From the NCBI GenBank assembly GCA_017940105.1, contig JAGAZG010000160.1:1-8079 (forward strand): DNA of 8,079 nt. The letters are read 5' to 3'. Each line of letters opens with the position of its first letter. Within the stretch, counting starts at the first letter, position 1. A program made the translations under genes and the position numbers. The notes beneath the pieces were generated by a model that ran no database searches, was not told where the DNA came from, and saw nothing but the letters and a program-made list of their open reading frames with translations. Of this stretch, positions 1 to 5,785 are shown piece by piece. The stretch is from Mailhella sp. Lineage in GTDB: Bacteria; Desulfobacterota; Desulfovibrionia; Desulfovibrionales; Desulfovibrionaceae.

Positions 1-164
1 AATAATATTATTAAAATAATCATTACCATATAAAATGATAATAAAAAGAGTATTTTTTTTTGTGTTAATTATGTTTAAATGTTTCATAATTACCATGTAA
101 ATTGTGTAAATTTATTAATTCTATGATAAAAAATAAAAAATTCAAAAATAATAACAAAAAGTGT

Positions 165-179
165 TGCAAATATTTTGCA
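165..179. repeat. Perfect inverted repeat TGCAAA-TAT-TTTGCA
   Basis: Two six-base arms, TGCAAA and TTTGCA, are exact reverse complements around a three-base centre. The repeat sits exactly where the AT-rich stretch ends. The size and symmetry suit a dimeric regulator's site, but no matching regulator is identified and an AT-rich background makes such palindromes easier to obtain by chance. Confidence 0.4.
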
Positions 180-321
180 CGGCATACGTTTTTTCAGACG
201 CGGTTTTCAGAATCTTGGGAGCAAGACGCTGCATGCATCAAGAACATCTGTGATTAACAAGGACTATAAGCATTGCATTCATCTGCGGCGATAACGGTTA
301 AGCCGGCAGAAGAAAAGAAGG

Positions 322-339
322 CAGTTTGTTAACAAATTG
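322..339. repeat. 18-base near-perfect palindrome around GTTAAC
   Basis: The core TTTGTTAACAAA (325-336) is a perfect 12-base palindrome. One mismatched pair (324/337) is followed by two more matching pairs (322/339 and 323/338). There is no loop, so it is a better candidate for a protein-binding site than for an RNA hairpin. It lies 17 bases beyond the stop codon of the minus-strand membrane-protein gene. Confidence 0.4.
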
Positions 340-356
340 GCTGCGATGATTCTGAA

Positions 357-1016
357 TCATTTTGCGTTTGGACAATGCGCCCTGATATAGTTCAGCACGA
401 AATTGAAATCTTCCGGTCCGGAATACACCTGATTATGCAAAAAACGTCCGTTCACCTTGATCAGATGGGCTGAAGGAAACGCTTTCACCGCGCGTACACG
501 AGAAAAATCCGAATACATTTCTGTGCGTGCAGCGTTAAGCCCGACGCCCACGGTTGTCACCCTGCGCGAAAGCAGCCCCCCCAGCACTGTCAGGGCAGAA
601 ATGGCCCGGGCTTTCTTTGCCTGTTCCGGCAATTGCACATGGTTGATTCCTTTTTCATCCATCTCAAACAGAACACGGTACTTCCCGCCCATGATCAACG
701 CATAGAGCAAATAGCTCACTCCTGTCAGGACTGTCATGCCAATGGTAAAGTACACAAAAATTTTCAGGATGCCGAGCATGTTTTCCATATTCCAGCCCCA
801 GTCAATGACATCCAGGGCGATAATGAATGTGAAGATTCCGAGGGTGACAAAAAAGAAAATTTTCCATACCAGCAGAAATATGGCAGGATTTTTATAAAGG
901 CTTACTTCATAGGTCCATCGATATTTGCCGTCGGAGCAGAGCAATATGCTTTCGCTGATAATCTTTCCTTGGATCTTCATTTGGCTGGAGTCTTTTTTAT
1001 CGGGTGTTTTGGACAT
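357..1016 (-). CDS. Two-helix membrane protein of unknown function
   Basis: Encodes 219 residues. I do not recognise a named family. The first ~42 residues are polar and include a Lys/Asp/Ser-rich N-terminus and a short CSDGKYRW segment. Two hydrophobic stretches at about 45-69 and 81-109 look like membrane helices. A soluble C-terminal part (about 110-219) follows, with a small Ala/Gly/Val-rich patch at 138-164. There is no signal peptide, so the N- and C-terminal parts probably both face the cytoplasm. An in-frame ATG at 1034 would add six residues. I prefer the ATG at 1016 because AAGAGAGG lies five bases before it, and that ribosome binding site falls inside the longer version. The aromatic DGKYRW...YKNPAIF motif resembles, from memory only, uncharacterised proteins of gut Firmicutes. 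It is transcribed divergently from the exported protein at 1476. Confidence 0.75.
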   Translation of the reverse strand: MSKTPDKKDSSQMKIQGKIISESILLCSDGKYRWTYEVSLYKNPAIFLLVWKIFFFVTLGIFTFIIALDVIDWGWNMENMLGILKIFVYFTIGMTVLTGVSYLLYALIMGGKYRVLFEMDEKGINHVQLPEQAKKARAISALTVLGGLLSRRVTTVGVGLNAARTEMYSDFSRVRAVKAFPSAHLIKVNGRFLHNQVYSGPEDFNFVLNYIRAHCPNAK

Positions 1017-1021
1017 GTCTG

Positions 1022-1029
1022 CCTCTCTT
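1022..1029 (-). promoter_or_regulatory. Ribosome binding site deciding the 1016 start
   Basis: On the minus strand AAGAGAGG lies five bases before the ATG at 1016. The upstream in-frame ATG at 1034 would place this motif inside the coding region, so the shorter protein is favoured. Confidence 0.6.
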
Positions 1030-1051
1030 GCCAAAAAAACGAATCGAAGTG

Positions 1052-1080
1052 GCGGAGCCCGATATTCATATGGGATCCGC
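1052..1080 (-). repeat. Hairpin in leader of membrane-protein gene
   Basis: GCGGAGCCC (1052-1060) and GGGATCCGC (1072-1080) pair at eight of nine positions around an 11-base AT-rich loop. Read on the minus strand, the hairpin is followed 12 bases later by seven T and then by the ribosome binding site of the gene starting at 1016. The gap between stem and T-run is too long for a standard intrinsic terminator, so a leader-structure role is only a possibility. Confidence 0.35.
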
Positions 1081-1244
1081 TTGAGCGGCCCAATGACAGT
1101 TATGCGCTATACGCATATAAGAACGATATTGAGATGGTGATCCTTTCGGTTACGAATAATCCAGAAAAGTCTTGCAGGTCAATATGTCTCAGAAAATACA
1201 GTGTGCTTCTGCCAGCATTGCAGTGCCAGGGCCGCAGGACGCGG

Positions 1245-1256
1245 GCGCTGCAGCGC
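1245..1256. repeat. Perfect 12-base palindrome
   Basis: GCGCTGCAGCGC is its own reverse complement with no spacer. It sits in the divergent intergenic region, eight bases before the imperfect palindrome at 1265-1284. It could be half of an operator cluster or a chance GC-rich palindrome. Confidence 0.3.
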
Positions 1257-1264
1257 ACTGACCT

Positions 1265-1284
1265 GTGATGAAACGTTATGTCAC
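1265..1284. repeat. 20-base imperfect palindrome, operator candidate
   Basis: GTGA (1265-1268) and TCAC (1281-1284) flank a centre containing AACGTT (1272-1277). Fourteen of twenty bases are symmetric. The outer arms resemble Crp half-sites, but their spacing of 12 instead of 6 rules out a standard Crp box. It lies between two divergent genes, a usual place for an operator. Confidence 0.3.
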
Positions 1285-1466
1285 GGCGAGCGAAAACGGC
1301 TGAGACCGTTCTTATGGAACACAGGATGCATATAAAAGCGTTTAAGGCATATCCGGCGCAGTAGCCAGCTACGATTTTTTAGCATATATGTGTATTCTCA
1401 TTAGTGACCCCGCAGCCTGGCTAAAAATTCACCGTTTTTATGTGCGGCATCAGAGCAGAAAATACT

Positions 1467-1471
1467 GGAGG
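1467..1471 (+). promoter_or_regulatory. Ribosome binding site deciding the 1476 start
   Basis: GGAGG lies four bases before the ATG at 1476, and the signal peptide begins at that ATG. The in-frame ATG at 1440 has no comparable site and would put 12 residues before the signal peptide. Confidence 0.7.
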
Positions 1472-1475
1472 TTGC

Positions 1476-1979
1476 ATGAAGGTAAGCTGGAAGAAACTTT
1501 GCAACGCGTTCACGGCGGCTTTGCTTATACATTCGGCTGGAGCCGCAACTGATTGCCTGGCAAGTCAAATGATCGTGGGGGCGGACATAGCCATCCACGA
1601 CATTACAGACTTTTACTACACGTATTCGACATCGACTGCACGGCCGCACTATCAGCGCTATCGCTTTTATGTGGATGGTCAGCAGCCTATGTTTTATCAC
1701 GAAACGCGTGAGGGCGGCGGGTGGCCGCAGACAGAAAAGGATATTACCGCTGCCGGTTCCAGGAAACTGAGCGATGCGGAGTGGGCGGAGTTTTTTGATT
1801 GCGTAAAAGGCGGAACAGTTAAAAACCGCGAGGAACACCTTGAGTCTGGCAGTTCCGGCCCCTGGCTTTATCTGTACTGGAAGGGCGACCGCGGCCAATG
1901 CCAGGAGTTTTCGTTTGCTTCGCCAGCCGACCGCTTTTCCTTTGAAAATTTTTGTGTGAAGCTCAGGCAGGCGCAATAA
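1476..1979 (+). CDS. Small exported protein of unknown function
   Basis: Encodes 167 residues. I do not recognise a named family. The N-terminus (MKVSWKKLCNAF, then AALLIHSAGAA) has a basic stretch and a short hydrophobic core typical of a signal peptide, with cleavage likely near residue 23-24. No membrane helix follows. The remaining ~144 residues are rich in aromatic residues and Gly, notably the FYYTY segment (46-50), YQRYRFYVDG (59-68), FYHETREGGGWP (73-84) and PWLYLYWKGDRG (129-140), and are likely a compact domain outside the membrane. Cysteines at 27, 109, 142 and 160 could form disulfides. There is no obvious lipobox at the cleavage site. From memory, WPxTEKDIT and EEHLESGSSGPWLYLYWKG resemble short exported or lipid-anchored proteins common in gut Firmicutes; this is unverified. 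The gene is convergent with the acetyltransferase gene ending at 2036. Confidence 0.75.
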   Translation: MKVSWKKLCNAFTAALLIHSAGAATDCLASQMIVGADIAIHDITDFYYTYSTSTARPHYQRYRFYVDGQQPMFYHETREGGGWPQTEKDITAAGSRKLSDAEWAEFFDCVKGGTVKNREEHLESGSSGPWLYLYWKGDRGQCQEFSFASPADRFSFENFCVKLRQAQ

Positions 1980-1995
1980 ATCTTTCTTGCAGGTT

Positions 1996-2015
1996 GCTTG
2001 CCAACGCTTGCCAAC
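1996..2015. repeat. Perfect tandem 10-base repeat
   Basis: GCTTGCCAAC occurs twice back to back (1996-2005 and 2006-2015) in the 56-base gap between two convergent genes. It is too short to assign a function and may be a local duplication. Confidence 0.4.
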
Positions 2016-2029
2016 TGTATGTCATCTGC

Positions 2030-2044
2030 AAGCTGTCACAGCTT
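2030..2044. repeat. Inverted repeat over the acetyltransferase stop codon
   Basis: AAGCTGT (2030-2036) and ACAGCTT (2038-2044) are exact reverse complements around one base, overlapping the stop codon at 2036-2038. The usable RNA stem would be about six bases with a three-base loop. There is no T-run on either side, so it is at best a weak terminator serving two convergent genes. Confidence 0.3.
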
Positions 2045-2557
2045 GTATTCATACAGTTCATAATCTGTCCATCCGGTATCGTCATAAAACATTGGAAGAG
2101 TGTGCAGATGCTGGAACCCCAATCCGGCATAGAGTTTCTCTGCCGGGACATTCCCTTTCAGGACATCCAGCCGTATGGCCTTTTGATGATTTTTTTGCGC
2201 TGTTTCAATGGCAAATTTCACCATTTTTTTTGCATATCCTTTACCCGTATGCAGCGGGTGGACTCCAAGAGCATGAATCACTGATATTTCATCTTGTTCG
2301 GCTTTTGTCAGCCACTGATATTTATGGTAACCCTCGTTGCATTCGTGGTTCAATACCATTGATGCGATGATTTCATGATTTTCTAAAGCGATATAAAGTT
2401 CTCCGTTGCGAATGGCATTCAATAAATAATCTGGAGCAGGATAGATATCTTTTTTCCATCCAGCACTATATGGACGATCAGCAATGCCATCAATCAAAGA
2501 ATGGTAGAATGCTCTGACTGAATGATATTGGTCTGCATTGGCTTTCTTTATCATCAT
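2036..2557 (-). CDS. GNAT-family N-acetyltransferase
   Basis: Encodes 173 residues, a normal length for a single-domain GNAT enzyme, which moves an acetyl group from acetyl-CoA to an amine. The acetyl-CoA-binding motif A is clear: GVHPLHTGKGYAKKMV at about 98-113, with the Q/R-x-x-G-x-G/A loop present as HTGKGYA. Motif B follows as GNVPAEKLYAGLGF (135-148), with the Asn and Tyr usual there. The N-terminal part has the expected AFYHSLID helix and a GELYIALENHEIIASMVL strand pair. The substrate cannot be told. The start has ATG ATG in tandem; AGAGGA (2568-2573 on this strand) lies ten bases before the first. Such housekeeping-like GNATs are common in gut Clostridia, and the NHECNEGY...GWTDYELYEY wording is familiar from them, which fits acquired accessory DNA. 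Convergent with the exported protein gene. Confidence 0.9.
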   Translation of the reverse strand: MMIKKANADQYHSVRAFYHSLIDGIADRPYSAGWKKDIYPAPDYLLNAIRNGELYIALENHEIIASMVLNHECNEGYHKYQWLTKAEQDEISVIHALGVHPLHTGKGYAKKMVKFAIETAQKNHQKAIRLDVLKGNVPAEKLYAGLGFQHLHTLPMFYDDTGWTDYELYEYKL

Positions 2558-2928
2558 GGCAACATAATCCTCTGCCGGAGAGGGAAAGCCGGCTTTCGCG
2601 GCGAAAGGTAAAGGGGCAGGGTGGCATGACTATCCAGAGTTGAGGATGGTCCGATGAAAACAGTTTTGTTTTTTTGTTCATGCCGGATAATACGCTCTGG
2701 AAACTCAGTCTGCAAGAACTCTGAACAGGTAAACAGGCTGGGTGCATGCCATCGCTATCAAATTTGCGCCATGCATCATAACCTGATGCCGAGTTCTTTT
2801 TGCATAAAATTTTTCTGAGATAGCTCAAATTTATCTGCCAGCCGATAGAATCGACCTGTTTCCCAGGATAATGTTTTTAGAAAGAGAGGATAACTTCACC
2901 AAAACATTTACCGGATCAGGAGACGATC
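2558..2928. other. Divergent intergenic region before the operon
   Basis: About 370 bases lie between the acetyltransferase start and the first operon gene. A short hairpin is formed by CTTTCG/CGAAAG at 2593-2607 with a three-base loop. GATAAT at 2867-2872 could be a -10 box for the operon, but no good -35 is correctly placed. I saw no recognisable remnant of the missing N-terminal half of the transporter; in its frame there is a TAG stop at 2878-2880. Apart from short repeats such as AACAGG twice at 2723-2736, I see nothing convincing. Confidence 0.5.
2918..2923 (+). promoter_or_regulatory. Ribosome binding site of half-length TctA gene
   Basis: AGGAGA lies five bases before the ATG at 2929. 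It matters because it shows that the shortened transporter gene has a working-looking translation start, with an in-frame stop only 48 bases upstream of the start. Confidence 0.7.
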
Positions 2929-3969
2929 ATGAACAAGCTTGGGACAAAATCCATGCTGCGGGGATTCATCGCTGCGGCTCTGGGTGTACTTATCGGTATG
3001 ATCGGTATTGAACCCGTTTCGGCCATGCCCAGGCTGACCTTTGGCATCACGTCGCTGGAACGAGGCATTTCGCTTATCCCCATTGGCATAGGAATGTTGG
3101 CGTTTTCAGAGATTATCATCCAGTTGGAAAACATCATTGGCACCCGTGAGCAACGTGAAGTGATATCGTTTTCCAATCGTCCTGAAGACCGCCGCGTCAC
3201 ATTTCGTGATTATTGCAGCTGCATCGTGACGCTTATCAGATCATCCATAGCCGGTTCCATCGTTGGAGCCCTTCCCGGACTTGGCGCTCCTGTTGCGTCG
3301 TTTTTTGCCTATGACCAGGCTGTTAAGCATTCTAAGACTCCAGAAGAATTCGGGAAGGGCAAGCTGGAAGGGATAGCCGCGTCGGAATCAGCCAACAGCG
3401 CCGTGGTCGCCTCGTCGCTCATACCGCTGTTCACTCTTGGCATACCAGGCAACATGGCCGCCGCATTGCTCATAGGTGCCTTTGTCGTACATGGCATGGT
3501 CCCTGGGCCGCTGATGTTCGAGCAGAACGCCCAGTTCATATATGCAATTTACGGCAGCCTTGTCGTCGCATCCCTGTTCCTGCTGCTCATTGGCAGGCTG
3601 GGGCTGCCCATTTTTTGCAGGGTGGTGCGCATCCCCTCAAAGGTGCTCTATCCTGTCATTATTTTCACCTGCCTCATGGGCGCCTACCTTTCGTCATATG
3701 CGCCGTTCGATGTGATGCTCATGCTGCTGTTTGCCGTTTTGGCGTACTTTATGAGGAAGTTCGACTATTCCTTCATTTGCCTCATCATAGGTTTTATTCT
3801 CGCTCCCATTTGGGAGACATCTCTGCAGCAGATCATCATTGCATCAGAGCAGGATCCCTTTATGTTTCTCAAACGGCCTGTAGCCATGGTGCTTATGGCA
3901 ATAACCATGTTCATCGTCGTCAAGACCATCATTGCCGCCCACAAAAAAGAGAAAACCAGCAACGTCTGA
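2929..3969 (+). CDS. TctA-family transporter subunit, C-terminal half only
   Basis: Encodes 346 residues matching the C-terminal two thirds of TctA, the large membrane subunit of tripartite tricarboxylate transporters (normally about 500 residues, working with TctB and a periplasmic TctC binding protein). Recognisable family segments, in order: KSMLRGFIAAALG (7-19), GIEPVSAMPRLTFG (26-39), the PGLGAPVASF loop (116-125), PEEFGKGKLEGIAASESANSA (138-158), TLGIPGN (169-175) and VVHGMVPGP (186-194). About eight or nine hydrophobic segments follow to residue 334, and the C-terminus is Lys-rich. The missing part is the first ~150 residues, which contain the first copy of the PGxGxxxG loop. The start is supported by AGGAGA five bases upstream, so this is either a functional half-transporter or a deletion product still translated. 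No tctB or tctC lies in the window. The next gene starts 30 bases downstream, implying one operon. Confidence 0.85.
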   Translation: MNKLGTKSMLRGFIAAALGVLIGMIGIEPVSAMPRLTFGITSLERGISLIPIGIGMLAFSEIIIQLENIIGTREQREVISFSNRPEDRRVTFRDYCSCIVTLIRSSIAGSIVGALPGLGAPVASFFAYDQAVKHSKTPEEFGKGKLEGIAASESANSAVVASSLIPLFTLGIPGNMAAALLIGAFVVHGMVPGPLMFEQNAQFIYAIYGSLVVASLFLLLIGRLGLPIFCRVVRIPSKVLYPVIIFTCLMGAYLSSYAPFDVMLMLLFAVLAYFMRKFDYSFICLIIGFILAPIWETSLQQIIIASEQDPFMFLKRPVAMVLMAITMFIVVKTIIAAHKKEKTSNV

Positions 3970-3999
3970 CGCTGTTCTGTTTTTCTGAAAGGAGCTGTT

Positions 4000-5772
4000 A
4001 TGGCAAATATCCCTTCTATGCATGCCAGGGATTTCCATCCCGCTGCACTGGATGATATCGAAACAAAGGTGATCGAATGCGATCTTCTGATTGTGGGCGG
4101 AGGCAACGCCGGATGCTTCGTTGCCACGGAAGCAGCCAGGCTTGCTCCTGAAACTAAAGTCGTCATCATGGAAAAAGCTGAGATCATGCGATCGGGAGCA
4201 TGTTCCGCCGGCATGGATGCCATTAATACCTACATACCCAAAGGCAAAACCCCTGAAGATCTTGTGCGCTGGAGCAGAGCACAGGTTGGAGGAGGTCCCC
4301 TCAGGGAAGATCTGGCCCTTTCCAACGCCAGGGAACTGAATGAGTGCGTGGAGGATCTTGAACGGTGGGGGTTGCCCCTTATCTACAACGAGGACGGCAC
4401 TGTTCATTATCGTGGCAAGTGGGACATATCCATTCACGGCGAACAGCTCAAGCCCATCATGGCCGAAAAAGCCATTGAGAGCGGGGCCGACGTATATAAC
4501 CGCATAGTGGGCACAGGGCTGATTGTTCAGCAGGGAAAGTGCTGCGGAGCCATGGGATTTGGCGTGCGGGACGGAAAGTTTTATGTTTTCAGGTCAAAAG
4601 CGACCGTTGTGGCAACGGGCGGGGCGGGGACGCTGTATAAGTCTTACACGGCCGACAGCACGGATTCAGGAGCCCAGATCTGGATGTGTCCTTACTGCGT
4701 CGGAACCGGTTATGCCATGGGCCTCAGGCAGGGGGCCGAGCTCACAAGCCTTGAGCAGCGCTGGGTGGCCACCCGCACAAAGGATTTCTGCGGGCCGGTG
4801 GACACCATATCTGTCGCTTACGGAGCGCCGATCATCAATGCAAGAGGAGAAAGGGTCATGAGCCGCTATGAAAATATAGGCGGCGAGGCCGCGCCGCGCT
4901 ATATCAGGGCGAACGCCCCCATGGAGGAATGGCTGCAAGGGCGCGGGCCATGCTATTGCGACACCACGCACATGACCCCTGAAAAGCGCAAGGCCATGAT
5001 GGAAGACTATCTTAATGAACGTCCGTCCTTTGTCCTCTTTTTGGCGAGCCGCGGTCAGGATGTGCTCAAGGAGCCTATAGAGATCTACGGTTCTGATCCA
5101 TATATCCTGGGCGGTCACACCGGCGGAGGATACTGGGTCGATATTGAGCGTATGACTACGCTGCCAGGACTTTTTGCTGCCGGAGAAACTGCCGGTGGCA
5201 ACCCCAACAAATTCGTCGGCGGTTGCTGTGCCGAAGGCAAGCTTGCCGCACGTGGCGCGTTGGCCTACATGAAAGATCTTTCGCTGCCAGAGCTTGATGT
5301 CAGTCAGGTCGAAACCGAAAAAGCAAGGGTCTTCGCGCCTCTCCTTAACTGCGACAAAGAAGGCGTCCGCCCCGTGGAAATGAAAGAACGGCTGCAGAGA
5401 TTGATGGATGAGTATGCCGGCGGCGTGACGCAATTCTACCGCACAAACGAAGAGCGCCTGGATTATGCGCTCAGACACATTGCCATACTGCAAAGTCAGT
5501 TTTGCTATCTCAGGGCCAAAGACCTGCACGAACTCATGGAAGCTATGGAAACCATTGATCGCGTCGATGTTTCTGAAGCTGTCGTGCAGCACCTCAAAGC
5601 GCGGAAAGAAACCCGCTGGGCCGGCTGGCAGACCCGATCTGACTACCCGGACAGGGATGACGACAACTTTGACTGCTTCATCGAAAGCCGTCGCGATCCG
5701 ACAAGCGGAAAAGTCGTTACCTTCACGCGGCCCTATGAACAAATTTTGCCAGGCAATCGCCGCATGGCGTGA
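4000..5772 (+). CDS. AprA-like FAD oxidoreductase (APS reductase alpha paralogue)
   Basis: Encodes 590 residues of the succinate dehydrogenase/fumarate reductase flavoprotein superfamily, closest by eye to AprA, the FAD subunit of adenylylsulfate reductase (usually ~610-665). DLLIVGGGNAGC (28-39) is the FAD-binding Rossmann motif. AprA-like landmarks: RSGACSAGMDAINTY (64-78), PLREDL (100-105), GKWDISIHGEQLKPI (139-153), WVATRTKDFCGPV (255-267), GRGPCYCDT (314-322), PYILGGHTGG (367-376) and the C-terminal FAD segment LFAAGETAGG...AEG (391-413). Asn76, Glu148, Arg259 and His373 seem to match residues lining the AprA active site. Differences: CPYC (230-233) replaces the Trp-containing segment near the AprA pocket, and CC (409-410) replaces Ser-His. 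There is no signal peptide, so it is cytoplasmic. AAAGGAG lies five bases before the start. The ferredoxin partner follows 13 bases downstream. Substrate unknown; a genuine APS reductase is not excluded but seems unlikely next to a carboxylate-type transporter. Confidence 0.85.
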   Translation: MANIPSMHARDFHPAALDDIETKVIECDLLIVGGGNAGCFVATEAARLAPETKVVIMEKAEIMRSGACSAGMDAINTYIPKGKTPEDLVRWSRAQVGGGPLREDLALSNARELNECVEDLERWGLPLIYNEDGTVHYRGKWDISIHGEQLKPIMAEKAIESGADVYNRIVGTGLIVQQGKCCGAMGFGVRDGKFYVFRSKATVVATGGAGTLYKSYTADSTDSGAQIWMCPYCVGTGYAMGLRQGAELTSLEQRWVATRTKDFCGPVDTISVAYGAPIINARGERVMSRYENIGGEAAPRYIRANAPMEEWLQGRGPCYCDTTHMTPEKRKAMMEDYLNERPSFVLFLASRGQDVLKEPIEIYGSDPYILGGHTGGGYWVDIERMTTLPGLFAAGETAGGNPNKFVGGCCAEGKLAARGALAYMKDLSLPELDVSQVETEKARVFAPLLNCDKEGVRPVEMKERLQRLMDEYAGGVTQFYRTNEERLDYALRHIAILQSQFCYLRAKDLHELMEAMETIDRVDVSEAVVQHLKARKETRWAGWQTRSDYPDRDDDNFDCFIESRRDPTSGKVVTFTRPYEQILPGNRRMA

Positions 5773-5773
5773 G

Positions 5774-5778
5774 AGGAG
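5774..5778 (+). promoter_or_regulatory. Ribosome binding site of AprB-like gene
   Basis: AGGAG lies seven bases before the ATG at 5786. It fixes the ferredoxin start there and excludes the long in-frame extension that would overlap the upstream flavoprotein gene. Confidence 0.75.
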
Positions 5779-5785
5779 ATTTACC

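Larger units (their letters stand above)
1..356. other. AT-rich gene-free left flank
   Basis: No convincing reading frame or RNA gene is visible. Bases 1 to about 178 are almost entirely A and T, then composition changes abruptly to the mixed composition of the rest of the window near base 180. ATTACCAT occurs twice in the AT-rich part (22-29 and 89-96). Two palindromes described separately lie at 165-179 and 322-339. The stretch lies beyond the 3' end of the minus-strand membrane-protein gene. No strong terminator (GC-rich stem plus T-run) is evident for that gene. The region could be the promoter region of a gene to the left of the window, or a boundary of transferred DNA; the sequence does not decide. 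Confidence 0.6.
1017..1475. other. Divergent intergenic region with palindromes
   Basis: This stretch of about 460 bases separates two divergent genes and should hold the promoters of both. No frame in it looks like a real protein and there is no tRNA-like fold. Visible structure: an imperfect hairpin at 1052-1080 in the leader of the minus-strand gene; a perfect palindrome GCGCTGCAGCGC at 1245-1256; a 20-base imperfect palindrome at 1265-1284; and AACGG/CCGTT arms around a six-base centre at 1295-1310. I could not pick -35/-10 pairs with confidence on either strand. Confidence 0.55.

Noticed and set aside
633..1268. 211-residue plus-strand open frame
   Set aside because: Runs opposite the membrane-protein gene into the intergenic region, with low-complexity, motif-free translation and no start signal.
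1265..1284. Standard Crp-binding site
   Set aside because: Half-sites are 12 bases apart rather than 6; kept only as a generic palindrome.
1361..1380. Stem followed by six T resembling a terminator
   Set aside because: The stem is only four base pairs once a loop is allowed, and no plus-strand gene lies upstream for it to end.
2490..2828. 112-residue minus-strand open frame between acetyltransferase and operon
   Set aside because: Overlaps the GNAT start in another frame and resembles no protein family; composition looks random.
3844..4437. Minus-strand open frame across the transporter/flavoprotein junction
   Set aside because: Fully opposite two well-supported coding regions; a shadow.
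5465..5785. In-frame upstream extension of the AprB-like ferredoxin
   Set aside because: It overlaps the flavoprotein gene in another frame and shows no ferredoxin sequence; the start at 5786 has AGGAG seven bases upstream and matches the AprB N-terminus.
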